Of a stretch of 64,000 bases of DNA, positions 8,581-16,877 are shown in pieces. The position numbers were made by a program, and so were the translations under genes. Source of the DNA: an uncultured Bacteroidales bacterium (GTDB lineage Bacteria > Bacteroidota > Bacteroidia > Bacteroidales > Paludibacteraceae); the NCBI GenBank assembly GCA_946059305.1, contig CAMGMU010000002.1, positions 1-64,000 of the forward strand. The letters are read 5' to 3'. The notes beneath the pieces are model-generated. The model was not told the DNA's origin and made no database searches. It saw only the letters and a list, made by a program, of their open reading frames with translations. Each line of letters starts with the position of its first letter. Position 1 is the stretch's first letter.

Positions 8581-8594
8581 ATGTTTTAAAACAT
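8581..8594. promoter_or_regulatory. Perfect 14-bp palindrome upstream of the gdhA promoter
   Basis: ATGTTTTAAAACAT is fully self-complementary and ends nine bases before the gdhA -33 box, a position typical of an activator or repressor site. No regulator can be named. Confidence 0.4.
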
Positions 8595-8603
8595 CATTTT
8601 TTA

Positions 8604-8635
8604 TTTGTCCAAATCAAAAAAAAGCTCTAACTTTG
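8604..8635 (+). promoter_or_regulatory. Promoter of gdhA
   Basis: TTTG (8604-8607), 20 bases, TAACTTTG (8628-8635). The leader to the ATG at 8744 is about 100 bases. The 294-base stretch 8450-8743 holds nothing else I can identify apart from the palindrome at 8581. Confidence 0.8.
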
Positions 8636-8743
8636 CAGCCGATTCCAATAAATACGTTTTCGCACTTCTTGTTGTGCGGAAATTGACGCGTACTTTACTT
8701 AACCCAATACCAAGATTTACTGATTTTTTAAATTCATTTAGAA

Positions 8744-10087
8744 ATGAAAGTTGAAGACATCATGCAGCAACTTGCTGCAAAGCATCCCGGCGAGGCAGAG
8801 TTCTTGCAAGCCGTACAAGAGGTTCTCGAGTCTATCGAGGAAGTGTATAATCAACATCCTGAGTTTGAGCAGGCTAAGATTATCGAGCGCATGGTTGAGC
8901 CCGATCGTATCTTTACTTTCCGCGTAACTTGGGTAGATGATAATGGCGTTGTTCAAAACAACCTCGGCTATCGCGTACAGTTCAATTCAGCTATTGGCCC
9001 GTATAAGGGTGGTCTTCGTTTCCACAAGGCTGTGACTCCGTCAATGCTGAAGTTCCTCGGCTTTGAGCAGACGTTTAAGAACGCTTTGACAACGCTCCCG
9101 ATGGGTGGCGCTAAGGGTGGTTCTGATTTTGACCCGGTTGGCAAGTCTGATGCTGAAATTATGCGTTTCTGCCAAGCCTTTATGCTTGAGCTTTGGCGTT
9201 GCATCGGTCCGGATCAGGATATTCCGGCAGGTGACGTAGGTGTAGGCGGTCGCGAGATTGGATACCTCAATGGTATGTATCAAAAGCTTGCTCGCCAATA
9301 TCATACGGGTGTACTCACTGGTAAGGGTATGACCTTTGGCGGATCAATCCTCCGTCCTGAAGCTACCGGTTTTGGTGCACTCTATTTCACTCAGCACCTC
9401 CTCCATGCAGCAGGTAAGACCATCGAGGGCAAACGTTTGGCTCTCTCTGGTTTCGGTAACGTAGCTTGGGGCGCTGCTACCAAGGCTGTGGAATTAGGCG
9501 CTAAGGTGGTGGCTATCTCCGGTCCGGATGGCGTTTGCGAAATCAAGGATGGTATCACCAAGGAGATGATTGACTATATGCTCGTGATGCGTGCTTCTAA
9601 CCGCAATAAGGTGCAGGATATGGCGGATAAGTTCCCCGGTCAGGCTACCTTTACAGCAGGCAAGAAGGCATGGTCTGTAGCTTGCGATATCGCTCTTCCG
9701 TGCGCATTCCAGAATGAGCTTTCTGAAGACGACGCTAAGGAGCTGAAGGCTAATGGCTGCTGGTGCTGCTGCGAAGTCAGCAACATGGGTTGCCAACCCG
9801 GCGCGATTCATTTCTTCCAGCATAATGGCGTTCTCTTTGCTCCCGGTAAAGCTGTCAACGCTGGTGGCGTAGCTACCTCTGGTCTTGAGATGACTCAGAA
9901 TGCTGAGCATCTTAGCTGGACGGCTGCTGAGGTTGACGAGCGTCTGCACCATATCATGAAGTCTATCCATGAGCAGTGCGTGAAGTTCGGTACCCAGGCT
10001 GACGGCACCATCGATTATGTGAAGGGCGCTAATATCGCCGGCTTCATGAAGGTGGCTACTGCTATGCTCGAGCAAGGCGTAATCTAA
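8744..10087 (+). CDS. gdhA: Glutamate dehydrogenase, NADP-type
   Basis: The 447-residue protein has the length and motifs of hexameric bacterial glutamate dehydrogenase: GGLRFHKAVTPSMLKFLGFE, the substrate-site Lys in LPMGGAKGGSDFDP, PAGDVGVGGREIGYL, and a Rossmann motif ALSGFGNVAWGAA. It interconverts 2-oxoglutarate plus ammonia and glutamate in the cytoplasm. The length (about 447) and GGAKGGSDFDPKG-type sequence favour the NADP(H) form. The gene has its own promoter and terminator, so it is monocistronic. Next come the threonine-degrading genes kbl and tdh, which fits an amino-acid metabolism neighbourhood. Confidence 0.96.
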   Translation: MKVEDIMQQLAAKHPGEAEFLQAVQEVLESIEEVYNQHPEFEQAKIIERMVEPDRIFTFRVTWVDDNGVVQNNLGYRVQFNSAIGPYKGGLRFHKAVTPSMLKFLGFEQTFKNALTTLPMGGAKGGSDFDPVGKSDAEIMRFCQAFMLELWRCIGPDQDIPAGDVGVGGREIGYLNGMYQKLARQYHTGVLTGKGMTFGGSILRPEATGFGALYFTQHLLHAAGKTIEGKRLALSGFGNVAWGAATKAVELGAKVVAISGPDGVCEIKDGITKEMIDYMLVMRASNRNKVQDMADKFPGQATFTAGKKAWSVACDIALPCAFQNELSEDDAKELKANGCWCCCEVSNMGCQPGAIHFFQHNGVLFAPGKAVNAGGVATSGLEMTQNAEHLSWTAAEVDERLHHIMKSIHEQCVKFGTQADGTIDYVKGANIAGFMKVATAMLEQGVI

Positions 10088-10096
10088 TGAATGATG

Positions 10097-10128
10097 AGCT
10101 CCTGCTGAAAGGCGGGGGCTTTATATGT
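10097..10128 (+). terminator. Terminator after gdhA
   Basis: AGCTCCTGC (10097-10105) pairs with GCGGGGGCT (10112-10120), including G-T pairs, around a six-base loop. TTATATGTTTTT follows. Confidence 0.75.
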
Positions 10129-10162
10129 TTTTCCTACAGGAGTGGGCTTGAGTCCACTTACA

Positions 10163-10205
10163 GGCAGAAGATGGCATGTGCTGTCTTCTGCCGCTAACCT
10201 TTCTT
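10163..10205 (+). promoter_or_regulatory. Hairpin with T-run in the kbl leader
   Basis: GGCAGAAGA (10163-10171) and TCTTCTGCC (10184-10192) form a strong stem, followed by GCTAACCTTTCTTTTT. It ends about 40 bases before the kbl start. It could be a second terminator for gdhA or an attenuator. I found no clear TAnnTTTG box between it and kbl. Confidence 0.45.
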
Positions 10206-10243
10206 TTTGTGCGCACGCGCACACGTATAAACAACACAACATT

Positions 10244-11434
10244 ATGTATCAGGATTTTCAGAAACATCTTCAGCAGACGCTGAAAGAAATTGAAGAAGCC
10301 GGTCTGTATAAGAACGAGCGCGTAATCATCACCCCGCAGTCTTCTGCAATCAAAGTAGAGGGCAATAAGGACGTTATTAACTTCTGCGCTAACAACTACC
10401 TCGGTTTGGCCGACAACAAAGAGTTGATTGAAGCGGCAAAGCAACGAATGGACGAGCGTGGGTATGGCATGGCATCCGTACGCTTCATTTGCGGCACGCA
10501 GGATACCCATAAGCAGCTTGAGCGTGCTATCTCTGACTTCTTCGGCACCGAAGATACTATCCTTTACGCCGCATGCTTCGATGCAAATGGTGGCCTGTTT
10601 GAACCGCTCCTAACGGATGAGGATGCTATTATTTCCGATGCTCTCAATCATGCATCTATCATCGATGGCGTTCGCCTATGCAAGGCTGTTCGTTACCGCT
10701 ATAAGAATGCCGATATGGCCGACCTCGAGGAGCAGCTCAAGAAAGCACAAGCTCAGCGCTTCCGCATCATCGCTACCGACGGCGTATTCTCCATGGACGG
10801 CAATGTGTGTCCGCTGGATAAGATTTGCGAGTTGGCTGAGAAATACAATGCCCTCGTGATGGTGGATGAGAGCCACTCTGCCGGCGTTGTGGGTAAGACC
10901 GGTCATGGCGTAACGGAGCGATTCAATCTCCGCGGAAAAGTGGAGATTATCACCGGCACCCTCGGCAAAGCCTTTGGCGGTTCAGTAGGCGGATTCACCA
11001 CAGGCAAGAAGGAGATCATCGATATCCTCCGTCAGCGCAGTCGTCCGTACCTTTTCTCTAACTCCATCCCGCCGATGATTGCCGCTGCCGGTATCAAGAC
11101 CTTCGAAATCCTCACTCGAGACAACACCCTTCAAGATCGTCTGCACGCAAATACTGACTATTTCATCAGTAAGATGAAAGCTGCAGGTTTCGATATCAAA
11201 CCTACTGAATCGGCTATTTGTGCTGTGATGCTCTACGATGCTCGTCTCTCGCAGGAGTTTGCAGCGGCTCTTCAGGAAGAAGGCATTTACGTAACCGGAT
11301 TCTATTACCCGGTTGTGCCGCAGGGGCAGGCTCGTATCCGCGTGCAGGTAAGTGCTGCTCATACTATCGAGCAACTCGACCGTGGCGTAGAAGCGTTTGT
11401 TAAAATTGGTAAGAAATTGGGCGTGTTGAAATAA
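10244..11434 (+). CDS. kbl: Glycine C-acetyltransferase (2-amino-3-ketobutyrate CoA ligase)
   Basis: The 396-residue protein is a PLP-dependent alpha-oxoamine synthase. It shows FCANNYLGL-like FCANNYLG sequence (here FCANNYLGLADN), RFICGTQDTHKQLE, the DESHSAGVVGKTGHG motif with the PLP Asp, and TGTLGKAFGG with the Schiff-base Lys. It cleaves 2-amino-3-ketobutyrate with CoA to glycine and acetyl-CoA, the second step of threonine breakdown. I chose the ATG at 10244, which gives the family's usual start; the longer frame reaches into the leader hairpin. tdh follows 40 bases later, giving the standard kbl-tdh pair. Confidence 0.95.
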   Translation: MYQDFQKHLQQTLKEIEEAGLYKNERVIITPQSSAIKVEGNKDVINFCANNYLGLADNKELIEAAKQRMDERGYGMASVRFICGTQDTHKQLERAISDFFGTEDTILYAACFDANGGLFEPLLTDEDAIISDALNHASIIDGVRLCKAVRYRYKNADMADLEEQLKKAQAQRFRIIATDGVFSMDGNVCPLDKICELAEKYNALVMVDESHSAGVVGKTGHGVTERFNLRGKVEIITGTLGKAFGGSVGGFTTGKKEIIDILRQRSRPYLFSNSIPPMIAAAGIKTFEILTRDNTLQDRLHANTDYFISKMKAAGFDIKPTESAICAVMLYDARLSQEFAAALQEEGIYVTGFYYPVVPQGQARIRVQVSAAHTIEQLDRGVEAFVKIGKKLGVLK

Positions 11435-11474
11435 GTTCACTTCATTCCTTTTTCATTTATTTAAAATCAGGAAT

Positions 11475-12503
11475 ATGAAAGCTCTGGTAAAGCGTAAAGC
11501 TGAATATGGCATCTGGATGGAAGATGTACCGATGCCGGAAGTGGGCGTTAATGACGTCCTTATCAAAGTGAAGAAAGCCGCGATCTGCGGTACGGACCTC
11601 CACATGTACAAATGGGACCTTTGGGCACAGCAGCATTGTACTCCGCCCTACACCATGGGACATGAGTTCGTAGGTACGGTCGTAGAAGTGGGCCCTGGCG
11701 TTAGAAACGTGAAGGTGGGCGAACGCGTAACGGCTGAAGGTCATATCGTTTGCGGTCATTGCCGTAACTGCCGTCGCGGTCTCGGCCATGTATGCGAGAA
11801 CAGCCTCTCAGTAGGTATCTTTGGCAAGGATGGCGCTTTTGCTGAATACGTGACCATCCCCGAGTCAAATATCGTGAAGCTCAAAGATAGCATCCCCGAC
11901 GATTTCGCAGCTATCATGGATCCGTTTGGCAATGCTACCCACACCGCTCTTGCTTTCCCTCTGCTTGGTGAAGACGTGCTCATTACAGGCGCTGGCCTTA
12001 TCGGCACCATGGCAGCAGGTATCTGCCGCTATGCTGGTGCTAAAAATATCGTGGTAACGGACATCAACCCCATGCGCTTGGAGATAGCAAAGAAGATGGG
12101 CGCTACCCTCACGGTAGATGGCTCGAAGGGTGAGACCGTACAAGGCGCAATGGAGCAACTCGGTATCCGAGGATTCGATGTTGGATTGGAGATGTCCGGC
12201 GCACCCGCTGCTTTCGCTGAGATGGTGTCGCATATGTACAAGGGCTCAAATATTGCCCAACTTGGTATTCTTCCATCTGACGCCAAAGTGGATTGGTCGA
12301 GTATCATCTTCAATGCCCTCACCATCAAAGGTATCACCGGACGGCGCATGTGGGAAACCTGGTATCAGATGGAGCAGATGCTCCTCGGTGGACTTGATCT
12401 CTCGCCCGTTATCACCCACCATTTCGCATTCGAGGATTTCCAGAAAGGATTCGACGTGATGTGTAGCGGGCAGTGCGGAAAGGTGATTTTGAATATTGAA
12501 TAA
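11475..12503 (+). CDS. tdh: L-threonine 3-dehydrogenase
   Basis: The 342-residue zinc-dependent medium-chain dehydrogenase has the catalytic zinc region ICGTDLHMYKWD and MGHEFVGTV. The structural zinc cysteines are in CGHCRNCRRGLGHVC, and the NAD-binding motif is ITGAGLIGTMAAG. It oxidises L-threonine to 2-amino-3-ketobutyrate, which Kbl then cleaves. Length and the CGTDLH motif separate it from general alcohol dehydrogenases. It is translated from its own ATG after a 40-base gap and is cotranscribed with kbl. Confidence 0.96.
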   Translation: MKALVKRKAEYGIWMEDVPMPEVGVNDVLIKVKKAAICGTDLHMYKWDLWAQQHCTPPYTMGHEFVGTVVEVGPGVRNVKVGERVTAEGHIVCGHCRNCRRGLGHVCENSLSVGIFGKDGAFAEYVTIPESNIVKLKDSIPDDFAAIMDPFGNATHTALAFPLLGEDVLITGAGLIGTMAAGICRYAGAKNIVVTDINPMRLEIAKKMGATLTVDGSKGETVQGAMEQLGIRGFDVGLEMSGAPAAFAEMVSHMYKGSNIAQLGILPSDAKVDWSSIIFNALTIKGITGRRMWETWYQMEQMLLGGLDLSPVITHHFAFEDFQKGFDVMCSGQCGKVILNIE

Positions 12504-12505
12504 GC

Positions 12506-12589
12506 TTAAGGTGGGTTCTAAAAATTCCCACTTAAGAAAAACTATTCATTATTGTGGGTAACAAAGCTAATTTTTAGAACCCAACTTAA
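12506..12589. repeat. Best copy of the AGAACCCACC inverted-repeat element, 84 bp
   Basis: The left end TTAAGGTGGGTTCTAAAAAT(T) and the right end AATTTTTAGAACCCAACTTA(A) are inverted repeats matching at 20 of 21 positions around a 42-base AT-rich centre. It has no coding capacity. It looks like a MITE or another small palindromic element. Related arms lie at 26-54, 115-135, 776-793, 2366-2427 and 42429-42446. It lies between the tdh stop codon and its terminator. Confidence 0.7.
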
Positions 12590-12601
12590 TTGCAGGTTAT
12601 G

Positions 12602-12640
12602 GGTGGGGCGGCAATAGCCCCACCAATAATCATTTTTTTT
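12602..12640 (+). terminator. Terminator of kbl-tdh
   Basis: GGTGGGGC (12602-12609) pairs perfectly with GCCCCACC (12617-12624), followed after a few bases by a run of eight or nine T (12632-12640). Confidence 0.85.
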
Positions 12641-12675
12641 ACATATAAGGCAGTTTCTTGTTGTTTTAGAAAAGA

Positions 12676-12708
12676 TTTGTCTTTTTTTCGTAAAAAACTG
12701 TAGTTTTG
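12676..12708 (+). promoter_or_regulatory. Promoter of the M16 peptidase gene
   Basis: TTTG (12676-12679), a 21-base spacer, TAGTTTTG (12701-12708). The leader to the ATG at 12787 is about 75 bases. Confidence 0.65.
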
Positions 12709-12786
12709 GCAAAATTTTTGCGTCTAATTATTGAATCGTCAAACTTGAATTGGATTCTTAAGATATTAACCATTTATAAAACAAGT

Positions 12787-15690
12787 ATGAAGAAATTTTA
12801 TTTACTGATGCTCGCCCTCTTGAGCGTTTCGGTTTTTGCGAAAGCTGAAACAACCCTTCCTAAGGAACTGCAACAGTACAAATTGGATAACGGCCTGACC
12901 GTTATCTTGTGGGAAGATCATGATCAACCCGACGTAGAAGGCTATGTTGTAACGCGTGCAGGTGCTATTGATGAACCTCGCGAATACACGGGTCTTGCTC
13001 ACTATCTGGAGCATATGCTCTTTAAGGGCACCCAGAAGATTGGCGCTATTGATTGGGAGAAAGAGAAACCACTTTATGACTCTATCGTAATCCTCTATGA
13101 CCAGTATGCAGAGGCTACCGACCCCGCTGTACGCGAGCAGTTGGCTACGCGCATCAACGAGAAATCTATGGAAGCTTCGCAGTATAGTACTACCGAGGAC
13201 TTCTTTAACCTGCTCGATGGTATCGGTGCGGAGGGCGTAAACGCATACACCTCTTACGACGTGACCTGCTACCACAACACCTTCCCCGCTTATCAGATGG
13301 AGAAATGGCTCACCATCTTCTCTGAGCGTTTGATTAATCCTGTGTTCCGTACGTTCCAAGCTGAGCTTGAAAACGTGTTTGAGGAGTACAATATGTATTC
13401 TAACAACCCCAACACGCAGGTGCAAAACACGCTCTTCGAGCAGCTCTATAAGGGTCACCCTTACGAACTGTCTGTAATTGGTAAGCCCGAGCACCTAAAG
13501 AACCCCCGCTTGAGCAAGCTGATTGAGTTTTACAACACTTGGTATGTACCCTCTAACATGGCGCTTATCATCGTAGGTAACTTCGATGCAGAGGCTACCA
13601 AGCCCCTCATTCAGAAGACCTTCAGCCGTCTCGTGGATCATGCTATCCCGGAGCGCAAGACCTATGAGGAGGTGAGCTTTGCAGGCAATCCCACATACAA
13701 CTACAAGATGGGGTATTACCCAATGGTCGTTTGGGGGTATAAGGGTGTAAAGGTGACTGACGAAGATGCTACTCCGCTTCAGTTCGTTGTGTCGCTGCTC
13801 AACAACGGCATGCAGACCGGTTTGCTCGATAAACTCATGCTCGATGGTAAGATCTCAATGGCTGTGGCTGGTTTGGACGCTCGTCGTGACCAAGGTCGTA
13901 TCATCGTAGAGGCTATCCCCTATTATGATATCTCGCAACGTCAGTATGAGTCGAATGCCGCTACCAAGAAGATGGTGATGGCTGAGATTGATAAAATCAA
14001 ACGTGGTGAAATTCCTGACTGGCTCATTGCGTCGGTGAAGAAAGAGTATGAGCAGTCTTATAAGACCGCTTTCGAGTCGGGCAGCAACAAGATGGGCTTG
14101 CTCGTTAACTGCTTCACTTATGGGTTGCCCCTCACCGATATCTTTGAAGAGAACGATAAGATTCAGGCACTCACCAAGGAGCAGATTGCTGCTACTGCAA
14201 AGAAGTATTTCGATGCGGACTATATTACAATCGGTTTTGAGGAGGGTAAGGTTAAAGCCAACCCACTTCCTAAACCAAAGATTAAACCGCTTGACCCGAT
14301 TAAGGGTGCTGTAACCGAGTATTCTAAGTATTTCAAGCAACTCCCCGAAGGCGAGATTATTCCTACCTACAATAACTTTGCTGACGTAACCGTTTCTACC
14401 ATTCAGCCGAATGTGAAGCTCCACTATACGCCTAACACGAAGAACGATATCTTCTCGCTCGAACTCGTGTATGGTATTGGTACGGAGAAGATGCCGATGC
14501 TCGAATATGCAGTGCAGTTGATGAATACGGCCGGTACGATGGCTGGTAACCTCGACGCACAAGCGTTCCGCCGTCGTTTGGCCGAGCTCGGTGCACGCGT
14601 AGCGTATGGCGTTAGCGACAATTACTTTACTGTTAGCATCGTAGGTGAAGATGATAATTTGGCTGAAATCACCCGTTTGGTCAACACCCAGCTCCTGATG
14701 CCGAAGCTTGATCAAGAACAGCTCGACAATATTAAAGGTTCGGAGTTCAACTCTCGATATACCATGCCCAAGCGTGAATCAGCTCAAGCAAGCGCTCTCA
14801 TCCAATATGCTATCTATGGCAAGAAATCACCCTATATTGACGTAGTGCCGTTTGGAGATGTCTATTCAATCTCGCTCCCGAAGGTGCAGACTATTATCGG
14901 TGATGCACGTACGTATGCACTCGATGCTTATTATTGTGGAACAAAGACGGCTGAAGAGGTTGTAAACGCTCTTCCGCTAACAGAGGGTATGCAGGCTTCA
15001 GAATCGCCTATCGTGCGCGATCGCGAGGTTTATAAGGAGAACACCATTCTCTTCCTCCCAAATAGCAACGTACAGCAGGCTTCGCTCTATTTCTATATCA
15101 ATGGCAAGCCGTATTCGCTCGACGATGATGTACAGCGTGATGCATTTGATCAGTATTTCTCCGGCGGTTTCTCTGGTTTGGTTCTCAACGAGATTCGTAC
15201 GAAGCGCTCCATGGCTTATTCGGCTTACGGATACAATGCTACTCCCGCTCGCACCGGTAAAGATTGCTACTTCCTCGGTTATGTAGGTACGCAGTCAGAT
15301 AAGGTAGTGGATGCTGTGGGCGTATATCTCGACCTCCTCACCAACATGCCTAAGGATAGTGCAAACCTCGAAAGCATCAAGGCTGCACTCAAGGCTGCAT
15401 CGCAGAGCGCTAAGCCCACGATGCGTGGAAAGGGACGCGTGTTTAATAGTTGGCAACGTATCGGGTACACCGATGATCCTGCTCGCTTGCATGCACAGCA
15501 GCTCGAGAACCTCACATTCAACGATATCGAGAAGTTCTATGAGGCAAACATTAAGGGACAGCCTATTACCATCGTTTTGATGGGTGACCCCAAGAAGATT
15601 GACCTCAAGGCACTTCAAGCTAAGTTGGGTTGCAAGGTGACGAAAGTAAGCCCGCAGAAACTTTTTGCTCCGCTTGATCTCGATTTCTAA
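12787..15690 (+). CDS. Secreted M16 family zinc metallopeptidase
   Basis: The 967-residue protein has a signal peptide (MKKFYLLMLALLSVSVFAKA) and two tandem M16 halves. The inverted zinc motif HxxEH is HYLEH at residues 72-76 in TGLAHYLEHMLFKGT. The distal zinc-ligand region is ENVFEEYNMY. The second half lacks HxxEH, as usual for the inactive half of two-domain M16 enzymes of the PqqL type. It should degrade peptides in the periplasm or outside the cell. I chose the ATG at 12787 over a TTG at 12706, which lies inside the promoter. A strong terminator follows. Confidence 0.92.
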   Translation: MKKFYLLMLALLSVSVFAKAETTLPKELQQYKLDNGLTVILWEDHDQPDVEGYVVTRAGAIDEPREYTGLAHYLEHMLFKGTQKIGAIDWEKEKPLYDSIVILYDQYAEATDPAVREQLATRINEKSMEASQYSTTEDFFNLLDGIGAEGVNAYTSYDVTCYHNTFPAYQMEKWLTIFSERLINPVFRTFQAELENVFEEYNMYSNNPNTQVQNTLFEQLYKGHPYELSVIGKPEHLKNPRLSKLIEFYNTWYVPSNMALIIVGNFDAEATKPLIQKTFSRLVDHAIPERKTYEEVSFAGNPTYNYKMGYYPMVVWGYKGVKVTDEDATPLQFVVSLLNNGMQTGLLDKLMLDGKISMAVAGLDARRDQGRIIVEAIPYYDISQRQYESNAATKKMVMAEIDKIKRGEIPDWLIASVKKEYEQSYKTAFESGSNKMGLLVNCFTYGLPLTDIFEENDKIQALTKEQIAATAKKYFDADYITIGFEEGKVKANPLPKPKIKPLDPIKGAVTEYSKYFKQLPEGEIIPTYNNFADVTVSTIQPNVKLHYTPNTKNDIFSLELVYGIGTEKMPMLEYAVQLMNTAGTMAGNLDAQAFRRRLAELGARVAYGVSDNYFTVSIVGEDDNLAEITRLVNTQLLMPKLDQEQLDNIKGSEFNSRYTMPKRESAQASALIQYAIYGKKSPYIDVVPFGDVYSISLPKVQTIIGDARTYALDAYYCGTKTAEEVVNALPLTEGMQASESPIVRDREVYKENTILFLPNSNVQQASLYFYINGKPYSLDDDVQRDAFDQYFSGGFSGLVLNEIRTKRSMAYSAYGYNATPARTGKDCYFLGYVGTQSDKVVDAVGVYLDLLTNMPKDSANLESIKAALKAASQSAKPTMRGKGRVFNSWQRIGYTDDPARLHAQQLENLTFNDIEKFYEANIKGQPITIVLMGDPKKIDLKALQAKLGCKVTKVSPQKLFAPLDLDF

Positions 15691-15735
15691 TCGTTCGATG
15701 ATAGTATTTGAGTGGGAAATATAGCACCCACTATC

Positions 15736-15770
15736 AGACCACCTGGCTGCAGAGTCAGGTGGTCTTTAGC
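15736..15770 (+). terminator. Terminator after the M16 gene
   Basis: AGACCACCTG (15736-15745) pairs perfectly with CAGGTGGTCT (15756-15765), then TTAGCCATTTT. Confidence 0.85.
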
Positions 15771-15806
15771 CATTTTATCCAATAGGGATAATGATTAGTT
15801 ATAAAA

Positions 15807-16820
15807 ATGAATAAAAATCTTCTTATAATAGGGATTATTTGCGTGTTGGTAAGCTGCCGGCATGTAGAGAAGCAGCACGAGGTGGCGCCTATACCGGTGC
15901 AGGTGATGTCAATCTGCGAAGTGGCAGACTCTGTTGTGCGTCATTACACCGGTTCGCTTGAAGCTGTTCAAACTGTGGAACTTACTTTCCCGTTGGGCGG
16001 TACCCTTACGGGCGTGTACGTACAGAATGGACAACGCGTCAAGCGTGGACAATGCCTTGCCACTATTGATGACACGCAGGCTCGTGCAATGTACGATGCT
16101 GCATTGGCTACGCTCCGGCAGGCGCAAGATGCTGCTGACCGCATGCAGAAGGTATATGCAGAGGGTGGCATCTCGGAAGTCAGATGGATGCAGATGCAAA
16201 CAGACTTGGCTAAGGCCGAGCAAACGGTTGTTACTACCTCTAAGAACCTCGAGGATTGCCGCATGTGTGCGCCTTTGGACGGGGTGGTAGAACTGAAAAA
16301 ACGAGCTGCAGGAAGCGATATCCGTCCGGGCGAGGGGATGATTACGTTGCATGATATCTCCACGCTGATGGTGCGTTTCTCTGTTCCCGAACAGGCCGTA
16401 ACAAATATTGCTGTAGGATCTGAAATACAATTACTTATCCCAGCACTCGATACCATTATCACCGCTGTGATTCGAGAGAAAGCGATGGTAGCGAGCAGCA
16501 TCGGACATACCTATTCCGTTCGTGCTCAGATGCCTCCACTCCCCAATGCACTTCCCGGCATGGTGGTGAAGGTGCAGATGAGTGATATCCGAGAGCGAGG
16601 AGTCGTTATCCCCAGCAGGTGTGTGGTTACCCTGACTGATGGCAGTATTGTATGGATAGTACGCGATGGTGTTGCGGTCAGACAACCTGTGGAAGTGTTA
16701 GGGTTTGAGCGTAATGGCGTAATGATCAAGAGCGGTTTGGATGCAGGAGACCTACTCATTACTGAGGGCTATCAGAAACTCTTCCCAGGGGCTAAGGTAT
16801 GCATAAACGCGCTCCCATAA
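15807..16820 (+). CDS. RND-type efflux periplasmic adaptor lipoprotein
   Basis: The 337-residue protein has a lipoprotein signal (LLIIGIICVLVSC, Cys near residue 17) and the membrane-fusion-protein fold. It has a lipoyl half-motif GTLTGVYVQNGQRVKRGQCL, a helical hairpin (about 75-130, AMYDAALATLRQAQDAADRM), the second lipoyl half CRMCAPLDGVVELKKRAAG, then beta-barrel and membrane-proximal domains. Such adaptors join an inner-membrane pump to a TolC channel. A TolC-family gene follows after 57 bases, but the pump gene expected between or after them is missing. Confidence 0.88.
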   Translation: MNKNLLIIGIICVLVSCRHVEKQHEVAPIPVQVMSICEVADSVVRHYTGSLEAVQTVELTFPLGGTLTGVYVQNGQRVKRGQCLATIDDTQARAMYDAALATLRQAQDAADRMQKVYAEGGISEVRWMQMQTDLAKAEQTVVTTSKNLEDCRMCAPLDGVVELKKRAAGSDIRPGEGMITLHDISTLMVRFSVPEQAVTNIAVGSEIQLLIPALDTIITAVIREKAMVASSIGHTYSVRAQMPPLPNALPGMVVKVQMSDIRERGVVIPSRCVVTLTDGSIVWIVRDGVAVRQPVEVLGFERNGVMIKSGLDAGDLLITEGYQKLFPGAKVCINALP

Positions 16821-16877
16821 TCACCTTGTCTGCAACCTATCTATGACCTTTCCGGGTTCTATTTGCGAATTATTGAA

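Noticed and set aside
16863-16877. TTG start giving five extra residues on the TolC-family protein
   Set aside because: The ATG at 16878 gives a normal signal peptide, and no evidence favours the longer form.
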